Assembly: GCA_030683915.1 (NCBI GenBank) | Contig: JAUXPG010000315.1 | Span: 1-46,005 of the forward strand | Origin: Gemmobacter sp. | GTDB lineage: Bacteria > Pseudomonadota > Alphaproteobacteria > Rhodobacterales > Rhodobacteraceae | DNA: 46,005 nucleotides | Direction of reading: 5' to 3' | Shown: in pieces, positions 26,379 to 35,827 of the stretch | Position numbering within the stretch: the stretch's first letter is position 1 | How the letters are laid out: each line of letters begins with the position of its first letter | Position numbers and translations under genes: made by a program | Notes under the pieces: generated by a model | Database searches by the model: none | What the model was told of the DNA's origin: nothing | Seen by the model: the letters and a program-made list of their open reading frames with translations, nothing else

Positions 26379-27625
26379 GGGCGGAACGCGTCCAGCAGCG
26401 CCTCTTCACAAACCACATCATCGGCCGTCTGTGCCGGTTCGGTTCCTGCCCCTTGCCCTGCGCGCTCTGCCGCAAGCCGGGCAGCCCGGCGCCGCGCCTT
26501 GGCGGGGCGTTCGCTCTCGCCTCCCTGTCCAGCAGCCTCTGCCGCCAGACGGGCGGCCCGGCGCCGCCCTCTGGCGGGGCGCACCGTCTCGTCCGTCTGT
26601 TCCACATTCTCTGCCGCCCGACGGGCCCCCTTGCGCCGCCCCGTGGTGGAAACTTCGGGTTCGGCCATCTGCCCGGCGCCCTGGGCCTTGAGAAACACCC
26701 CCATCGCGGTGGCCACGCCCTGTTCCGAGACGTTGCGCTTGTTGGCCTCGTAATAGGCGCCGCGCGCGTTCTGCGAGGTGATGATCTCGTAGGACGGGTA
26801 ATAATCGACGTTGTCGAACCGATCATAAAGATCGCCGCACACCGCCCGCAGCACCGATTTGGAATAGCTCGTCGCCACCTCGACATGCTGGCCCGAGGCG
26901 GTGGCGGTCAGCGGCACCGGAGAGACGGTGATCAGGAACCGGATCTCGGGGTTATGCGCCATCATCCGGCGGCGGAATTCCACGAAATCGGGCATGATCT
27001 CGCGGTAGGTGTAGTTCTTGAAGGAAAACACCGCCGGATCGTGGCTGCCGGCGATGGTGCCCGGCGCGGTGGGATAGACCGTGCCGGTTTCGGTATGCAC
27101 CCAGGCCTCGGTCAGCCCGAAGGTGAACACGAACACATCCGCCGCGCGGAACGCCTTCAGCACGGCGGCCAGATGCATCTTGCGATGCGCTGCGACATCC
27201 TCGGGGCTGTCCAGCCCCTCGGGCTCCACCCCGGGGCGAAAGGCATCGTGGAAACGGCCCTTGTGTTCCCAGACCGGCAAGGCAGGGGCGACCTTGCCCT
27301 CGGCCTCGTCCAGCAGTTGCAGCAACTGGCGCACGGTGTAGATGTTGCCATAGCGCGCGGAATAGAGGGTATAGCCGAACTTCTGCGCGGTGGCCGACGT
27401 CATGCCGGGGGGCGGTGGCTCGGTATCAAGCACATCATAGCCGGCGGTTTTCAGCGTGCGTCCGACATGCTGGGCAAAGCAGGACCCCGCCGTGACGATC
27501 CGCGCCTTGCGCGGGATGCGAAAGCGCGGGGCATAGACATCGCCGGGGTCGAGCGAGGCGCGGTCGGTCACCGCGCTGCGCCAGAAGGCGCGGGCAGGCA
27601 GGTCGGAATAGGGCGATGTCGACAT
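26375..27625 (-). CDS. GSCFA domain-containing protein with C-terminal 24-aa tandem repeats
   Basis: KARIVTAGSCFAQHVGRTLKTAGYDVLDTEP, FTFGLTEAWVHTETGTVYPTAPG, RFLITVSPVPLTAT; then three Arg/Ala-rich repeats. Confidence 0.92.
   Translation of the reverse strand: MSTSPYSDLPARAFWRSAVTDRASLDPGDVYAPRFRIPRKARIVTAGSCFAQHVGRTLKTAGYDVLDTEPPPPGMTSATAQKFGYTLYSARYGNIYTVRQLLQLLDEAEGKVAPALPVWEHKGRFHDAFRPGVEPEGLDSPEDVAAHRKMHLAAVLKAFRAADVFVFTFGLTEAWVHTETGTVYPTAPGTIAGSHDPAVFSFKNYTYREIMPDFVEFRRRMMAHNPEIRFLITVSPVPLTATASGQHVEVATSYSKSVLRAVCGDLYDRFDNVDYYPSYEIITSQNARGAYYEANKRNVSEQGVATAMGVFLKAQGAGQMAEPEVSTTGRRKGARRAAENVEQTDETVRPARGRRRAARLAAEAAGQGGESERPAKARRRAARLAAERAGQGAGTEPAQTADDVVCEEALLDAFRP
26423..26638 (-). repeat. 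Three tandem 72-bp (24-aa) repeats inside the GSCFA gene
   Basis: RRKGARRAAENVEQTDETVRPARG / RRRAARLAAEAAGQGGESERPAKA / RRRAARLAAERAGQGAGTEPAQTA. Confidence 0.8.
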
Positions 27626-27720
27626 GACAATGACTCCTTGGCTGAAATGCGGCCAGCCCGAGACCCGGACATGCGCCTATTCTGGAACGGGCAGCGACCG
27701 CGGTGCAAGCGGTCGTCGCG

Positions 27721-30700
27721 TCAGGCTTGCGGCAGCGGGGCGGCCGGATCGGGAAGCGGGGCACCGCCTTGGGTGCCGGCGAGGACCGGGGCCCCGCCCC
27801 CTTGCGTGGAGGACGCGCCAAACGGCGAAGCATCGGCAGGCGGCAACAGTCCCGCAGGCAGCGGGGGCGCGGCGCCCGCCGGCGCCGCAGAAGGGAGGGC
27901 CGACGCGCGCAGCGGCGGCAGCGACAGCGGCGCTACCGCATCCAGTGCGGCGATCTGGCGCGCGTTGCCTTCGGCCAGCGCAGCGGGCGGCACGGTCAGC
28001 GCCGCAGCCGGGGCGTCAGGTTCGGGGCGGTCGGTGGCGGGGGCCGGGCGGGGGTCGGGCGGGGTGACAACGCCCATGTCGACCAGCGTGTCGAACCCCG
28101 CGAACCGCCGCGACTCAGGCCCCACGAAGCTGCCACCGCCGGTGCGGCCCAGAACCTCGGCATAGACCCGGTATTCGCGGGCGCCCTCGTAATGCTGGTT
28201 GCGCCGCACCTCCTCCATCGCGCGGGCGTGGAAATCGGGCAGGAACTTGTAATGCAAAAGCGCCCCGGTTTCGCGCGCCACCTTCACCGGCGTCATGTCA
28301 TGGGTCGAGGCGAGATAGCGGAACCCCCGCTTCCAGCGCACCAGCGGCACCTTCTGCATGACGATATGCGGCGTGTCGGGCACGTGCCAGTTGTTCCAGA
28401 ACAGCCGGATCCGCACGCCCCCGGTCATGGCGCGGCCCGGATAGCCGGGTTTCGGCGCGAAACGGTAGCCCGCGCCATCCAGCATCGGGAAACGGTCGAT
28501 CAGGGAATCGCCGGGTTCAAGGGCGGTCTCGCTCAGCGCGCCTTCGGCATACATGTCGAACATCGGGGCAAAGAAGCCCTCGGCGCCTTCGGCCTCCAGC
28601 CGCGCCACCAGATCGTGCAGCGCACCGGGGCGGTCGCAGCCGTCGAACACCAGCGCCTCGTCGGCATCCACCGTCAGCACCCAACGGTTTTCGGCCCAGG
28701 CATCGGCCACCTCGTTGTGCCATTTCACGCCATAGCGCGTGTCGCGGTAATTCTCGGCGGTCTGCAGCACGGTGACATCGGGTTGGGCGGCGAAATAGGC
28801 CAGCGTCTTGTCGTCGGACAGGTTGTCGATGAGAAAGAAGCGGTCCACCCCCAGATGGCGGTAATACTGGTGCAGCCATTTCAGCCGCACGAATTCGTTG
28901 CGCGCCACGATGATGCAGGCGATCTGGCCGGGCGCCACCGGGGCCACGCCCCCGGTCCGGCCCGACGCGGGTGCAGGCCCCAGCAGACGAAACCGCGACG
29001 GCGGGTTCAAAAGCGCGGCCATGTCGGCCTCGCCCTCCAACAGGCGCTGCACGGCCCCGGCCACGGCGGCGGGGTTGCCCATCGCATCGGCCAGCATCAT
29101 CGCCAGACGGTGGTGGCTCCAGGGGCTGATGCGGCCCGCGCGGGCCAGCGCGGCCATGCGCGAGGCCAGCCCGTCATGCGCGCCGGTCCGCACCCGCGCC
29201 ATCAGGATCAGTTCCTCGGCATCATGGCGCAGCGTCAGCGTGTCGGGCAGGTCAGCCGCCAGCGCCAGCACCCCGGCCCAATCCTCGCGGTGCCCGACAT
29301 AGGCGATCAGCGCCGAGGCCAGCGCCGCCGCGCCGGCGATTTCCGTCTCGGGCAGGTCTGGCCATGCCTCGGGCATCACGTCGGTCAGCACGCAGTCCAG
29401 CCAGGCCTCGTCCTGCGGATCGCGGTCGCGCAGCACGATGTCGAGCGTGCGCAACCGCATCGCCAGCACCGGCGCGATGCCAAGAGGCACCGGACGCAAC
29501 AGCGGCATCGCCTCGGTGTGGTAGTTGCGCGCCAACAGCCGTTCCAGCATCCAGCAGCGCAGTTCGTCATCATCGGCATGGCCCGAGACCAGCGCTACCT
29601 CGACCAGTCGGGCGACAAAGCCTGCGGATGGCAGCCGCAGGTCGGCAGCAATGGCGTGGTCGCAAATGTCAGTGACCAGCCGGTACTGCAGCGTCTGCAA
29701 GACCAGCGTCTCGAACCCGTCAGGACCCTCGACCAGCGCACGCAGCGCAACCTCCTCGTCTTCGGGCAGCGGACGATTCAGCAGTCTATGCAGCGTTTCT
29801 TTTTCCTCCAACCAAAGCGGGCGCAGCATATGGGTGCCTTGTCCAGTGGCTGCCGCTGCATCCAACGCCGCAACGTCCGTATATCCGACGACCAGATCGC
29901 ATGCTTGCATCACATCGCGCAGCGCGCCGATCAGCGCAGGGATGTCAGGCTGAACCGCATCAAGCTGGCCGCGCAGCGCCGGGGGCAGCGCGGCCAGCGC
30001 CTCGGAAAACAAAGGCGCCGCCAGCACCGCCCGCGCAATCAGGAACCCCACCGGGGCGCCGGTGGCATCGGCCGCCAGTTCGGCATCGGCAAACAGCGCC
30101 CGGCGCGGCCAGGCGCGGGCGCGGGCGGCGGAAAACGCCTCGGGCGTCCAGAGCATGAAATGGCTGCTGCATTCGCTGTCGGCCACCTCGCGCAGATGGG
30201 CGAGCAGATGGCGGGGCGTCAAAGGCCCCTCCAGCGGCGCGCGGTCCACGTGCAAGCCGCCATAGGCCGGGCCGATGCCGCAGGCGGGGTCGGCCCCGCT
30301 GCCCGGCGCCATGGCGTGGATCTGGATCGCCGCGCGCATCAGGGGCTCCAGCAGTCGCCCGGTGTCGTCGCGGTCCACCGGGAGGCGCGCGCAACTTGCC
30401 CGCAACGCAAATACGCCCGCGGTGTCCTCCCAGATCGGCGGCACCTGCCAGAACCCGGCCGACAGCACGCCGGGATGCACCGTCATCATCCCGCCGCGCA
30501 GCCGCAGCGACGGCTCGCCCCGGAACTGACGCGGCAGCACCACGCCCCAGAACCGCCCCGGTTCCAGCAAGGGCGAAGCCGCAGCCAGCATCACCGCATC
30601 CGGGCGCTGCAGGGCGTTGAACCTTTGCATCAGCTGGCGCAGGTCGCGCAGGCGCCATTCGCCCGACACCACCGCCACAAAGGTCCCGCGCGCCCGTGCC

Positions 30701-31311
30701 AGCGCCGCCGCGATGCGGGCATCGTTTTCCATATCGCCATCGGGCGACACCTCGACCGGGATCGCCTCGCAAAACCACAGCCCGCTGTTGGCCAGCGCCC
30801 GGATCTGCGCCGGGTCGGCGCGGCGCGGGTGCAACACCACGAACGAGATGGTCCGGTCCCCCGGCGCCGGTGCGCCATCATCCGGCAGCGGGGGGGGCGG
30901 CAGCGCGCCCGTTGCCAGCATCAGCCGGGTGACCGGCAGGTTGGTGCGCATCGCCACCGCGCGCAGCGGCGTGGCATGGCGCCCGAAGCTGACCGAGGGG
31001 TTGAAGGACAAAAGCCGCTGGCGCCCGCCCTGCGATACCTCCACCTGCCAGTCGCAGAACCGCAATTCCAGCGTCTCGGTCAGCAGGCCGGGCAGTTCCA
31101 CGGCGATTTCCGACATCCAGGTGCCCTCGGGGTCAACCGAATTGACCACCAGCTCCTGGCGTTGCTGGCCCAGCACCGTGCGGGTGCGCGCCAACATCAC
31201 CAGCAGGCACAGCCCTGCGTCGTCCAGAAACTGGATCTGCTGGGTCGCCAGCATCCCCCCGTCGATCCGCAGGATCACATTGGCGGTGCGGTCGAGGCGA
31301 AAGCTCTGCAT
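27721..31311 (-). CDS. Large (~1196 aa) glycosyltransferase family 2-like protein with long N-terminal extension
   Basis: C-terminal IACIIVARNEFVRLKWLHQYYRHLGVDRFFLIDNLSDDKT..WVLTVDADEALVF..LLHYKFLPDFHARAMEEV; start moved to MQSFRLDRT at 31311. Confidence 0.85.
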   Translation of the reverse strand: MQSFRLDRTANVILRIDGGMLATQQIQFLDDAGLCLLVMLARTRTVLGQQRQELVVNSVDPEGTWMSEIAVELPGLLTETLELRFCDWQVEVSQGGRQRLLSFNPSVSFGRHATPLRAVAMRTNLPVTRLMLATGALPPPPLPDDGAPAPGDRTISFVVLHPRRADPAQIRALANSGLWFCEAIPVEVSPDGDMENDARIAAALARARGTFVAVVSGEWRLRDLRQLMQRFNALQRPDAVMLAAASPLLEPGRFWGVVLPRQFRGEPSLRLRGGMMTVHPGVLSAGFWQVPPIWEDTAGVFALRASCARLPVDRDDTGRLLEPLMRAAIQIHAMAPGSGADPACGIGPAYGGLHVDRAPLEGPLTPRHLLAHLREVADSECSSHFMLWTPEAFSAARARAWPRRALFADAELAADATGAPVGFLIARAVLAAPLFSEALAALPPALRGQLDAVQPDIPALIGALRDVMQACDLVVGYTDVAALDAAAATGQGTHMLRPLWLEEKETLHRLLNRPLPEDEEVALRALVEGPDGFETLVLQTLQYRLVTDICDHAIAADLRLPSAGFVARLVEVALVSGHADDDELRCWMLERLLARNYHTEAMPLLRPVPLGIAPVLAMRLRTLDIVLRDRDPQDEAWLDCVLTDVMPEAWPDLPETEIAGAAALASALIAYVGHREDWAGVLALAADLPDTLTLRHDAEELILMARVRTGAHDGLASRMAALARAGRISPWSHHRLAMMLADAMGNPAAVAGAVQRLLEGEADMAALLNPPSRFRLLGPAPASGRTGGVAPVAPGQIACIIVARNEFVRLKWLHQYYRHLGVDRFFLIDNLSDDKTLAYFAAQPDVTVLQTAENYRDTRYGVKWHNEVADAWAENRWVLTVDADEALVFDGCDRPGALHDLVARLEAEGAEGFFAPMFDMYAEGALSETALEPGDSLIDRFPMLDGAGYRFAPKPGYPGRAMTGGVRIRLFWNNWHVPDTPHIVMQKVPLVRWKRGFRYLASTHDMTPVKVARETGALLHYKFLPDFHARAMEEVRRNQHYEGAREYRVYAEVLGRTGGGSFVGPESRRFAGFDTLVDMGVVTPPDPRPAPATDRPEPDAPAAALTVPPAALAEGNARQIAALDAVAPLSLPPLRASALPSAAPAGAAPPLPAGLLPPADASPFGASSTQGGGAPVLAGTQGGAPLPDPAAPLPQA

Positions 31312-31471
31312 GTCGGAAGAAGCCCTTTTGAGGAAAATACTGGCAGACAGCACGGAAAATCAGCAACATCACAGGTTGACAGCGCGGTGAAACCATCGTT
31401 CTGACAACAGAACCGGGTTTAGCCTGCGCGCACAACCCGGACAAGGGGCGTGCAAGTGCCAGGGAGGTGCA

Positions 31472-32239
31472 GTGAGCATCCCATTCGTAATCTGGACGTT
31501 CCGGCGCACCGGCGGAACGACGCTGACCGACCTGATGATGGATCTGTCGGAACATCCCCGCATCGATCAGGAACCCTTCAACTGGGACCGCTGCTTTGGC
31601 GCGGTGTCGAAACACTGGTTCGAAACGCGGGATACCGCGCGGCTGGAGGCCGATCTGGATGCCCTGCTGGCCGATACCCCGCTGATCAAGCATTGCCACG
31701 AACTGCACCCCGACGGGTTCAACGACGCGCTGTTCGCCGCCGCCCATCGCCACGGCTATCGCCAGCTGGTGCTGGACCGGCGCGACGAGGTGGGCCGCAT
31801 GCTGTCGCTTGAACTGGCGCAGATGACCGGCGCCTGGGGCAAGATGGGGTCGGCGGAACGCTATGCCCGCGTGGAGCGCGGCGATGACGTGCTGCCGCCC
31901 ATCGACATTCCCGCCGCCCTTGGCCACATGCGGCTCTGTCAGGCCCGCCGCCATGCCTTGCGGGCGCGCATCGACGCGGCGGGGGTGCCGGTGCCGGTGG
32001 TGCTGTTCGAGGATCTGTATACCTGCCCGATCGAGGAAGGCCGCCCACGGGTGCGCGCGATCCTGCAAGACCTGGGGCTGACGCGCAACGACCCGGCAGG
32101 GGTGCGTCAGCGCATCACCCAGGCGCTGCGCTGGCGGGGGCAGGGGTCGGCGCGCATCCTGCCCTTCGTGCCCAACCTTGACGCCGCGCGCGACGCGCTG
32201 GCCGCCGAGGTGGCAGGCTGGGGCGACCCGGTGTTCTGA
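31472..32239 (+). CDS. Sulfotransferase-like protein
   Basis: MSIPFVIWTFRRTGGTTLTDLMMDLSEHPRIDQEPFNWDR: P-loop-like RRTGGTTL; GTG start with AGGGAGG SD. Confidence 0.7.
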   Translation: MSIPFVIWTFRRTGGTTLTDLMMDLSEHPRIDQEPFNWDRCFGAVSKHWFETRDTARLEADLDALLADTPLIKHCHELHPDGFNDALFAAAHRHGYRQLVLDRRDEVGRMLSLELAQMTGAWGKMGSAERYARVERGDDVLPPIDIPAALGHMRLCQARRHALRARIDAAGVPVPVVLFEDLYTCPIEEGRPRVRAILQDLGLTRNDPAGVRQRITQALRWRGQGSARILPFVPNLDAARDALAAEVAGWGDPVF

Positions 32240-32267
32240 CCGGGGGCGCGGTCAGCCGGCTGGATCT

Positions 32268-33185
32268 TCAGGGTCCGCCCGGGGCAGACCCTCCGGCTCC
32301 GTCCGGGATCAGCCGGGCCAGATAGCTGCCATAGTCGGTCTTGCCGAACAGCGCCACGCGGGCGCGCAGGGCGTCGGCGTCGATCCAGCCGTGTTCAAAG
32401 GCGATTTCGTCGGGGCTGCCGACCTGCAGGCCCTGGCGCTGCTGCAGTGTGCGCACAAAGTTGCCAGCGTCCAGCAGGCTGCCATGGGTGCCGGTATCAA
32501 GCCAGGCATAGCCCCGGCCCAGGGTTTCCACCGACAGCGCCCCGTCCTCCAGATACCCTTGCAGCAGGTCGGCGATTTCCAATTCGCCCCGCGCGGAAGG
32601 CTGCACCCGCGCCGCCCGTTCGGGCGCGGTGCCATCCAGCACGTAAAGCCCGGTCACCGCATAGGGCGACGGCGGCTTTGCCGGTTTCTCGATGATGGCG
32701 CGCACCCGGCCGGTGGCATCGAAATCCACCACGCCATAGCGTTCGGGGTCGGACACGCGGTAGCCGAACACCGTGCCCCCGGTGGCGCGCGCATCGGCAC
32801 GCCGGAGCGCATCGGGCAGGCCGTGGCCGAAAAAGATGTTGTCGCCCAGCACCATGCAGGAGGGTGCGCCGTCAAGGAACGCGCTGGCCAGCAGATAGGC
32901 CTGCGCCAGCCCTTCGGGGCGCGGCTGCACGATCCAGTCAAACCGCAGGCCCCATTGGCTGCCATCGCCCAGCGTGCGCTGGAACTGCGCCTGATCCTGC
33001 GGCGTGGTGATGATGGCAATCTCGCGGATGCCCGCCAGCATCAGCACGCTGAGCGGATAATAGATCATCGGCTTGTCATAGACCGGCATCAGTTGCTTTG
33101 AGACGCCCATGGTCACGGGATAAAGCCGGGTGCCCGACCCGCCGGCCAGGATGATGCCCTTGCGGGGGGGGATGGCCATGCTCAT
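32268..33185 (-). CDS. rmlA: Glucose-1-phosphate thymidylyltransferase
   Basis: RKGIILAGGSGTRLYPVTMGVSKQLMPVYDKPMIYYPLSVLMLAGIREI. Confidence 0.96.
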   Translation of the reverse strand: MSMAIPPRKGIILAGGSGTRLYPVTMGVSKQLMPVYDKPMIYYPLSVLMLAGIREIAIITTPQDQAQFQRTLGDGSQWGLRFDWIVQPRPEGLAQAYLLASAFLDGAPSCMVLGDNIFFGHGLPDALRRADARATGGTVFGYRVSDPERYGVVDFDATGRVRAIIEKPAKPPSPYAVTGLYVLDGTAPERAARVQPSARGELEIADLLQGYLEDGALSVETLGRGYAWLDTGTHGSLLDAGNFVRTLQQRQGLQVGSPDEIAFEHGWIDADALRARVALFGKTDYGSYLARLIPDGAGGSAPGGP

Positions 33186-34039
33186 GCCTGCAACTCCTTG
33201 ACCACGGCGGCCAGATGGGCGCGCCAGTCGGGGGGGGTAATGCCGAAATCTGCCCTCAGTGTGGCGCAGTCGAGCCGGGAATTGAGCGGTCGGCGCGCGG
33301 GGGTGGGGTAGTCGGCGGTGGGAATGGCCTCGACCCGGCAGGGCAGACCGGCAAGGGCAAATGTTTCGCGCGCGAAACGCGCCCATGTGGTCGGCGGGGC
33401 CCCGGCGAAATGGTAGGTGCCGCCCGCCGCGCCGTCGCGCAAGGCCCCCGCCAGCCCCAGCAGCGCCTGTGCGACAGCCGCCGCCGGGGTCGGCCCGCCC
33501 CACTGGTCATCCACCACGCGCAGGCTGTCGCGCTCGGCCCCCAGCCGCAACATGGTCTTCACGAAATTCGCGCCCTGTGCGGAAAACACCCAAGATGTGC
33601 GCAGGATCAGGTGCACGCCGCCTGCCGCCCGCACCGCCACCTCGCCCGCCAGTTTGCTGCGGCCATAGGCGCCCAGCGGGGCGGGGGCATCACCGGGGCG
33701 CCACGGAGCCTCGCCCGCGCCGTCGAACACGTAATCGGTGGAGATGTGCAGAAACGGGATGCCGCGCTGCGCGCAGGCCGCGGCCATCACCCCCGGCGCG
33801 GTGGCGTTCACCGCCATCGCCCGGCCCTCGTCGGTTTCGGCGCGGTCCACCGCCGTGTAGGCGGCTGCGTTGATCACCGCATCCCAAGGCCCGGCCGCGA
33901 TGGCGGCGGCACAGGTGGCGGGGACCTCCAGATCAGCCTCTGTTCGGCCTTTCGGGACGATTTCAACGCCCTGCCCGGCCGCTTGCGCCAGCGCCTGCGC
34001 CACCTGCCCGGTCCGTCCGAACACCAGCACCCGCATCAT
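33182..34039 (-). CDS. rmlD: dTDP-4-dehydrorhamnose reductase
   Basis: [66 protein letters not shown]. Confidence 0.95.
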   Translation of the reverse strand: MMRVLVFGRTGQVAQALAQAAGQGVEIVPKGRTEADLEVPATCAAAIAAGPWDAVINAAAYTAVDRAETDEGRAMAVNATAPGVMAAACAQRGIPFLHISTDYVFDGAGEAPWRPGDAPAPLGAYGRSKLAGEVAVRAAGGVHLILRTSWVFSAQGANFVKTMLRLGAERDSLRVVDDQWGGPTPAAAVAQALLGLAGALRDGAAGGTYHFAGAPPTTWARFARETFALAGLPCRVEAIPTADYPTPARRPLNSRLDCATLRADFGITPPDWRAHLAAVVKELQA

Positions 34040-35082
34040 CCCGGCGTGCCCAACCGCTGCCCCACGCCGGGCCGGTCCAGAAGCGGGCGCCACCATGCCG
34101 CGTTGTCGAGATACCACGCCACCGTGCGGCGCAGCCCTTCGTCCAGACTGACCGTCGGCGCCCAGCCCAGCTCTGCCCGGATGCGGCCCGCGTCGATGGC
34201 ATAGCGCGCATCATGGCCGGGGCGGTCGGCGACAAAGCGGATCAGCCGGTCATGCGGGGCGCCGGCGGGGCGCAATTCGTCCATCAAGGCGCAGAGCTTG
34301 CGCACAAGGTCGATGTTGCGCGCCTCGGCCTCGCCGCCGATGTTGTAGCTGCGCCCCACCGCGCCGCGTGCCAGCACCAAAAGCAGCGCTGCCGCATGAT
34401 CCTCGACATAGAGCCAGTCGCGGATGTTGGCCCCCGCACCATAGACCGGAATCGGCCGCCCGTGCAGCGCATTCAGGATCACCACGGGGATCAGCTTTTC
34501 AGGGAAATGGTAGGGGCCGTAGTTGTTGGAGCAGTTGGTCATCACCACCGGCAGGCCATAGGTTTCGAACCAGGCCCGCACCAGATGGTCCGACCCCGCC
34601 TTGGATGCCGAATAGGGACTGCGCGGGTCGTAGGGCGTGGTTTCGGTGAACCGGATGGCGGGATCGGGCGGCAAGGACCCGAACACCTCGTCGGTGGAAA
34701 TGTGGTGGAACCGGAATCCGGCAGGCCGCCCCTTGCGCGTCCAGTGCGCGCGGGCGGCTTCAAGCAGGTGGAAGGTGCCGGTGACGTTGGTGGCGATGAA
34801 ATCGCCCGGCCCGTCGATGCTGCGGTCAACGTGGGATTCGGCGGCCAGATGCATCACCGCATCGGGGTCATGGGTGGCAAACACCCGGTCCAGCGCGGCC
34901 CGGTCGCGGATGTCGGCCTGTTCAAAGGCATAGGCCGGATCGCCCGCCACGCCCGCCACATTGGCCGGGTTGGCGGCATAGGTCAGCGCATCAAGGTTGA
35001 CCACCCGGTGCCCCGCCGCGATGGCCTGCCGCACCACCGCCGACCCGATGAAGCCGCAGCCCCCGGTGACAAGGATCTTCAT
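34036..35082 (-). CDS. rmlB: dTDP-glucose 4,6-dehydratase
   Basis: [74 protein letters not shown]. Confidence 0.97.
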   Translation of the reverse strand: MKILVTGGCGFIGSAVVRQAIAAGHRVVNLDALTYAANPANVAGVAGDPAYAFEQADIRDRAALDRVFATHDPDAVMHLAAESHVDRSIDGPGDFIATNVTGTFHLLEAARAHWTRKGRPAGFRFHHISTDEVFGSLPPDPAIRFTETTPYDPRSPYSASKAGSDHLVRAWFETYGLPVVMTNCSNNYGPYHFPEKLIPVVILNALHGRPIPVYGAGANIRDWLYVEDHAAALLLVLARGAVGRSYNIGGEAEARNIDLVRKLCALMDELRPAGAPHDRLIRFVADRPGHDARYAIDAGRIRAELGWAPTVSLDEGLRRTVAWYLDNAAWWRPLLDRPGVGQRLGTPG

Positions 35083-35642
35083 GCGCCCTCCCACCGGAAC
35101 GGGCTGTCGAGATCGGCAAAGGCAGGGGCCTGCGCGTCCTTGGCCGACAGGTGCGGCGGCGCGGCCAGCCCCCAGTCGATGGCAAGGTCGGGGTCATCCC
35201 AGCGCAGGGCGCCTTCGCTTTCGGGGGCGTAGAAATCGGTGCATTTGTACTGCACCTCCGTATGGTCGGTCAGGGTGACAAAGCCATGCGCGAACCCTAC
35301 GGGCACGAACACCTGCCCCCCGCTGTCGGCATCAAGATCAACCGCCACCCACCGCCCCCATGTCGGCGACCCGCGCCGGATGTCCACCGTCACATCGCGG
35401 ATGGCACCGCGCGTGCAGCGCACCAGCTTGGCCTGCGCATGGGGCGGGCGCTGGAAATGCAGCCCCCGCAATGTGCCGCGCAGGGCGGAAAACGACTGGT
35501 TGTCCTGTACGAACCCGTCGGGCAACCCCGCCGCCGCCATCGCCCGCGCGCTGAAGGTTTCGGCAAACCAGCCGCGCGCATCGCCAAAGCGGCGCGGGGT
35601 GATCACCACCACTCCCGGCAGTTCCGTCGGTTCAATCCGCAT
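35079..35642 (-). CDS. rmlC: dTDP-4-dehydrorhamnose 3,5-epimerase
   Basis: [66 protein letters not shown]. Confidence 0.96.
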   Translation of the reverse strand: MRIEPTELPGVVVITPRRFGDARGWFAETFSARAMAAAGLPDGFVQDNQSFSALRGTLRGLHFQRPPHAQAKLVRCTRGAIRDVTVDIRRGSPTWGRWVAVDLDADSGGQVFVPVGFAHGFVTLTDHTEVQYKCTDFYAPESEGALRWDDPDLAIDWGLAAPPHLSAKDAQAPAFADLDSPFRWEGA

Positions 35643-35827
35643 CGCGCGCCTTTCGCTGGCCCCGGCCTTGGTGCCGGGGCGCGGGCATCTTAGCCGCCGC
35701 CCCTGTCGCGGCAAGCCCCGACGCGGGGCGGCCAGATCCTGCTCATCATTTCGCCATTTGTTGGTGTTAGACCCGGCGGGGACTTACCCTTGCCGTCCTG
35801 CCCTTGCCGTTCACGAAAGATGCCGCG

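Noticed and set aside
28449-28463. GTTTCGGCGCGAAAC, possible fourth parS-like site
   Set aside because: Half-site spacing is one base shorter and it lies in a GT coding region; likely chance.
27703-31404. 1233-aa plus-strand ORF
   Set aside because: Antisense shadow of the 1196-aa glycosyltransferase; His/Gln/Arg/Pro-rich.
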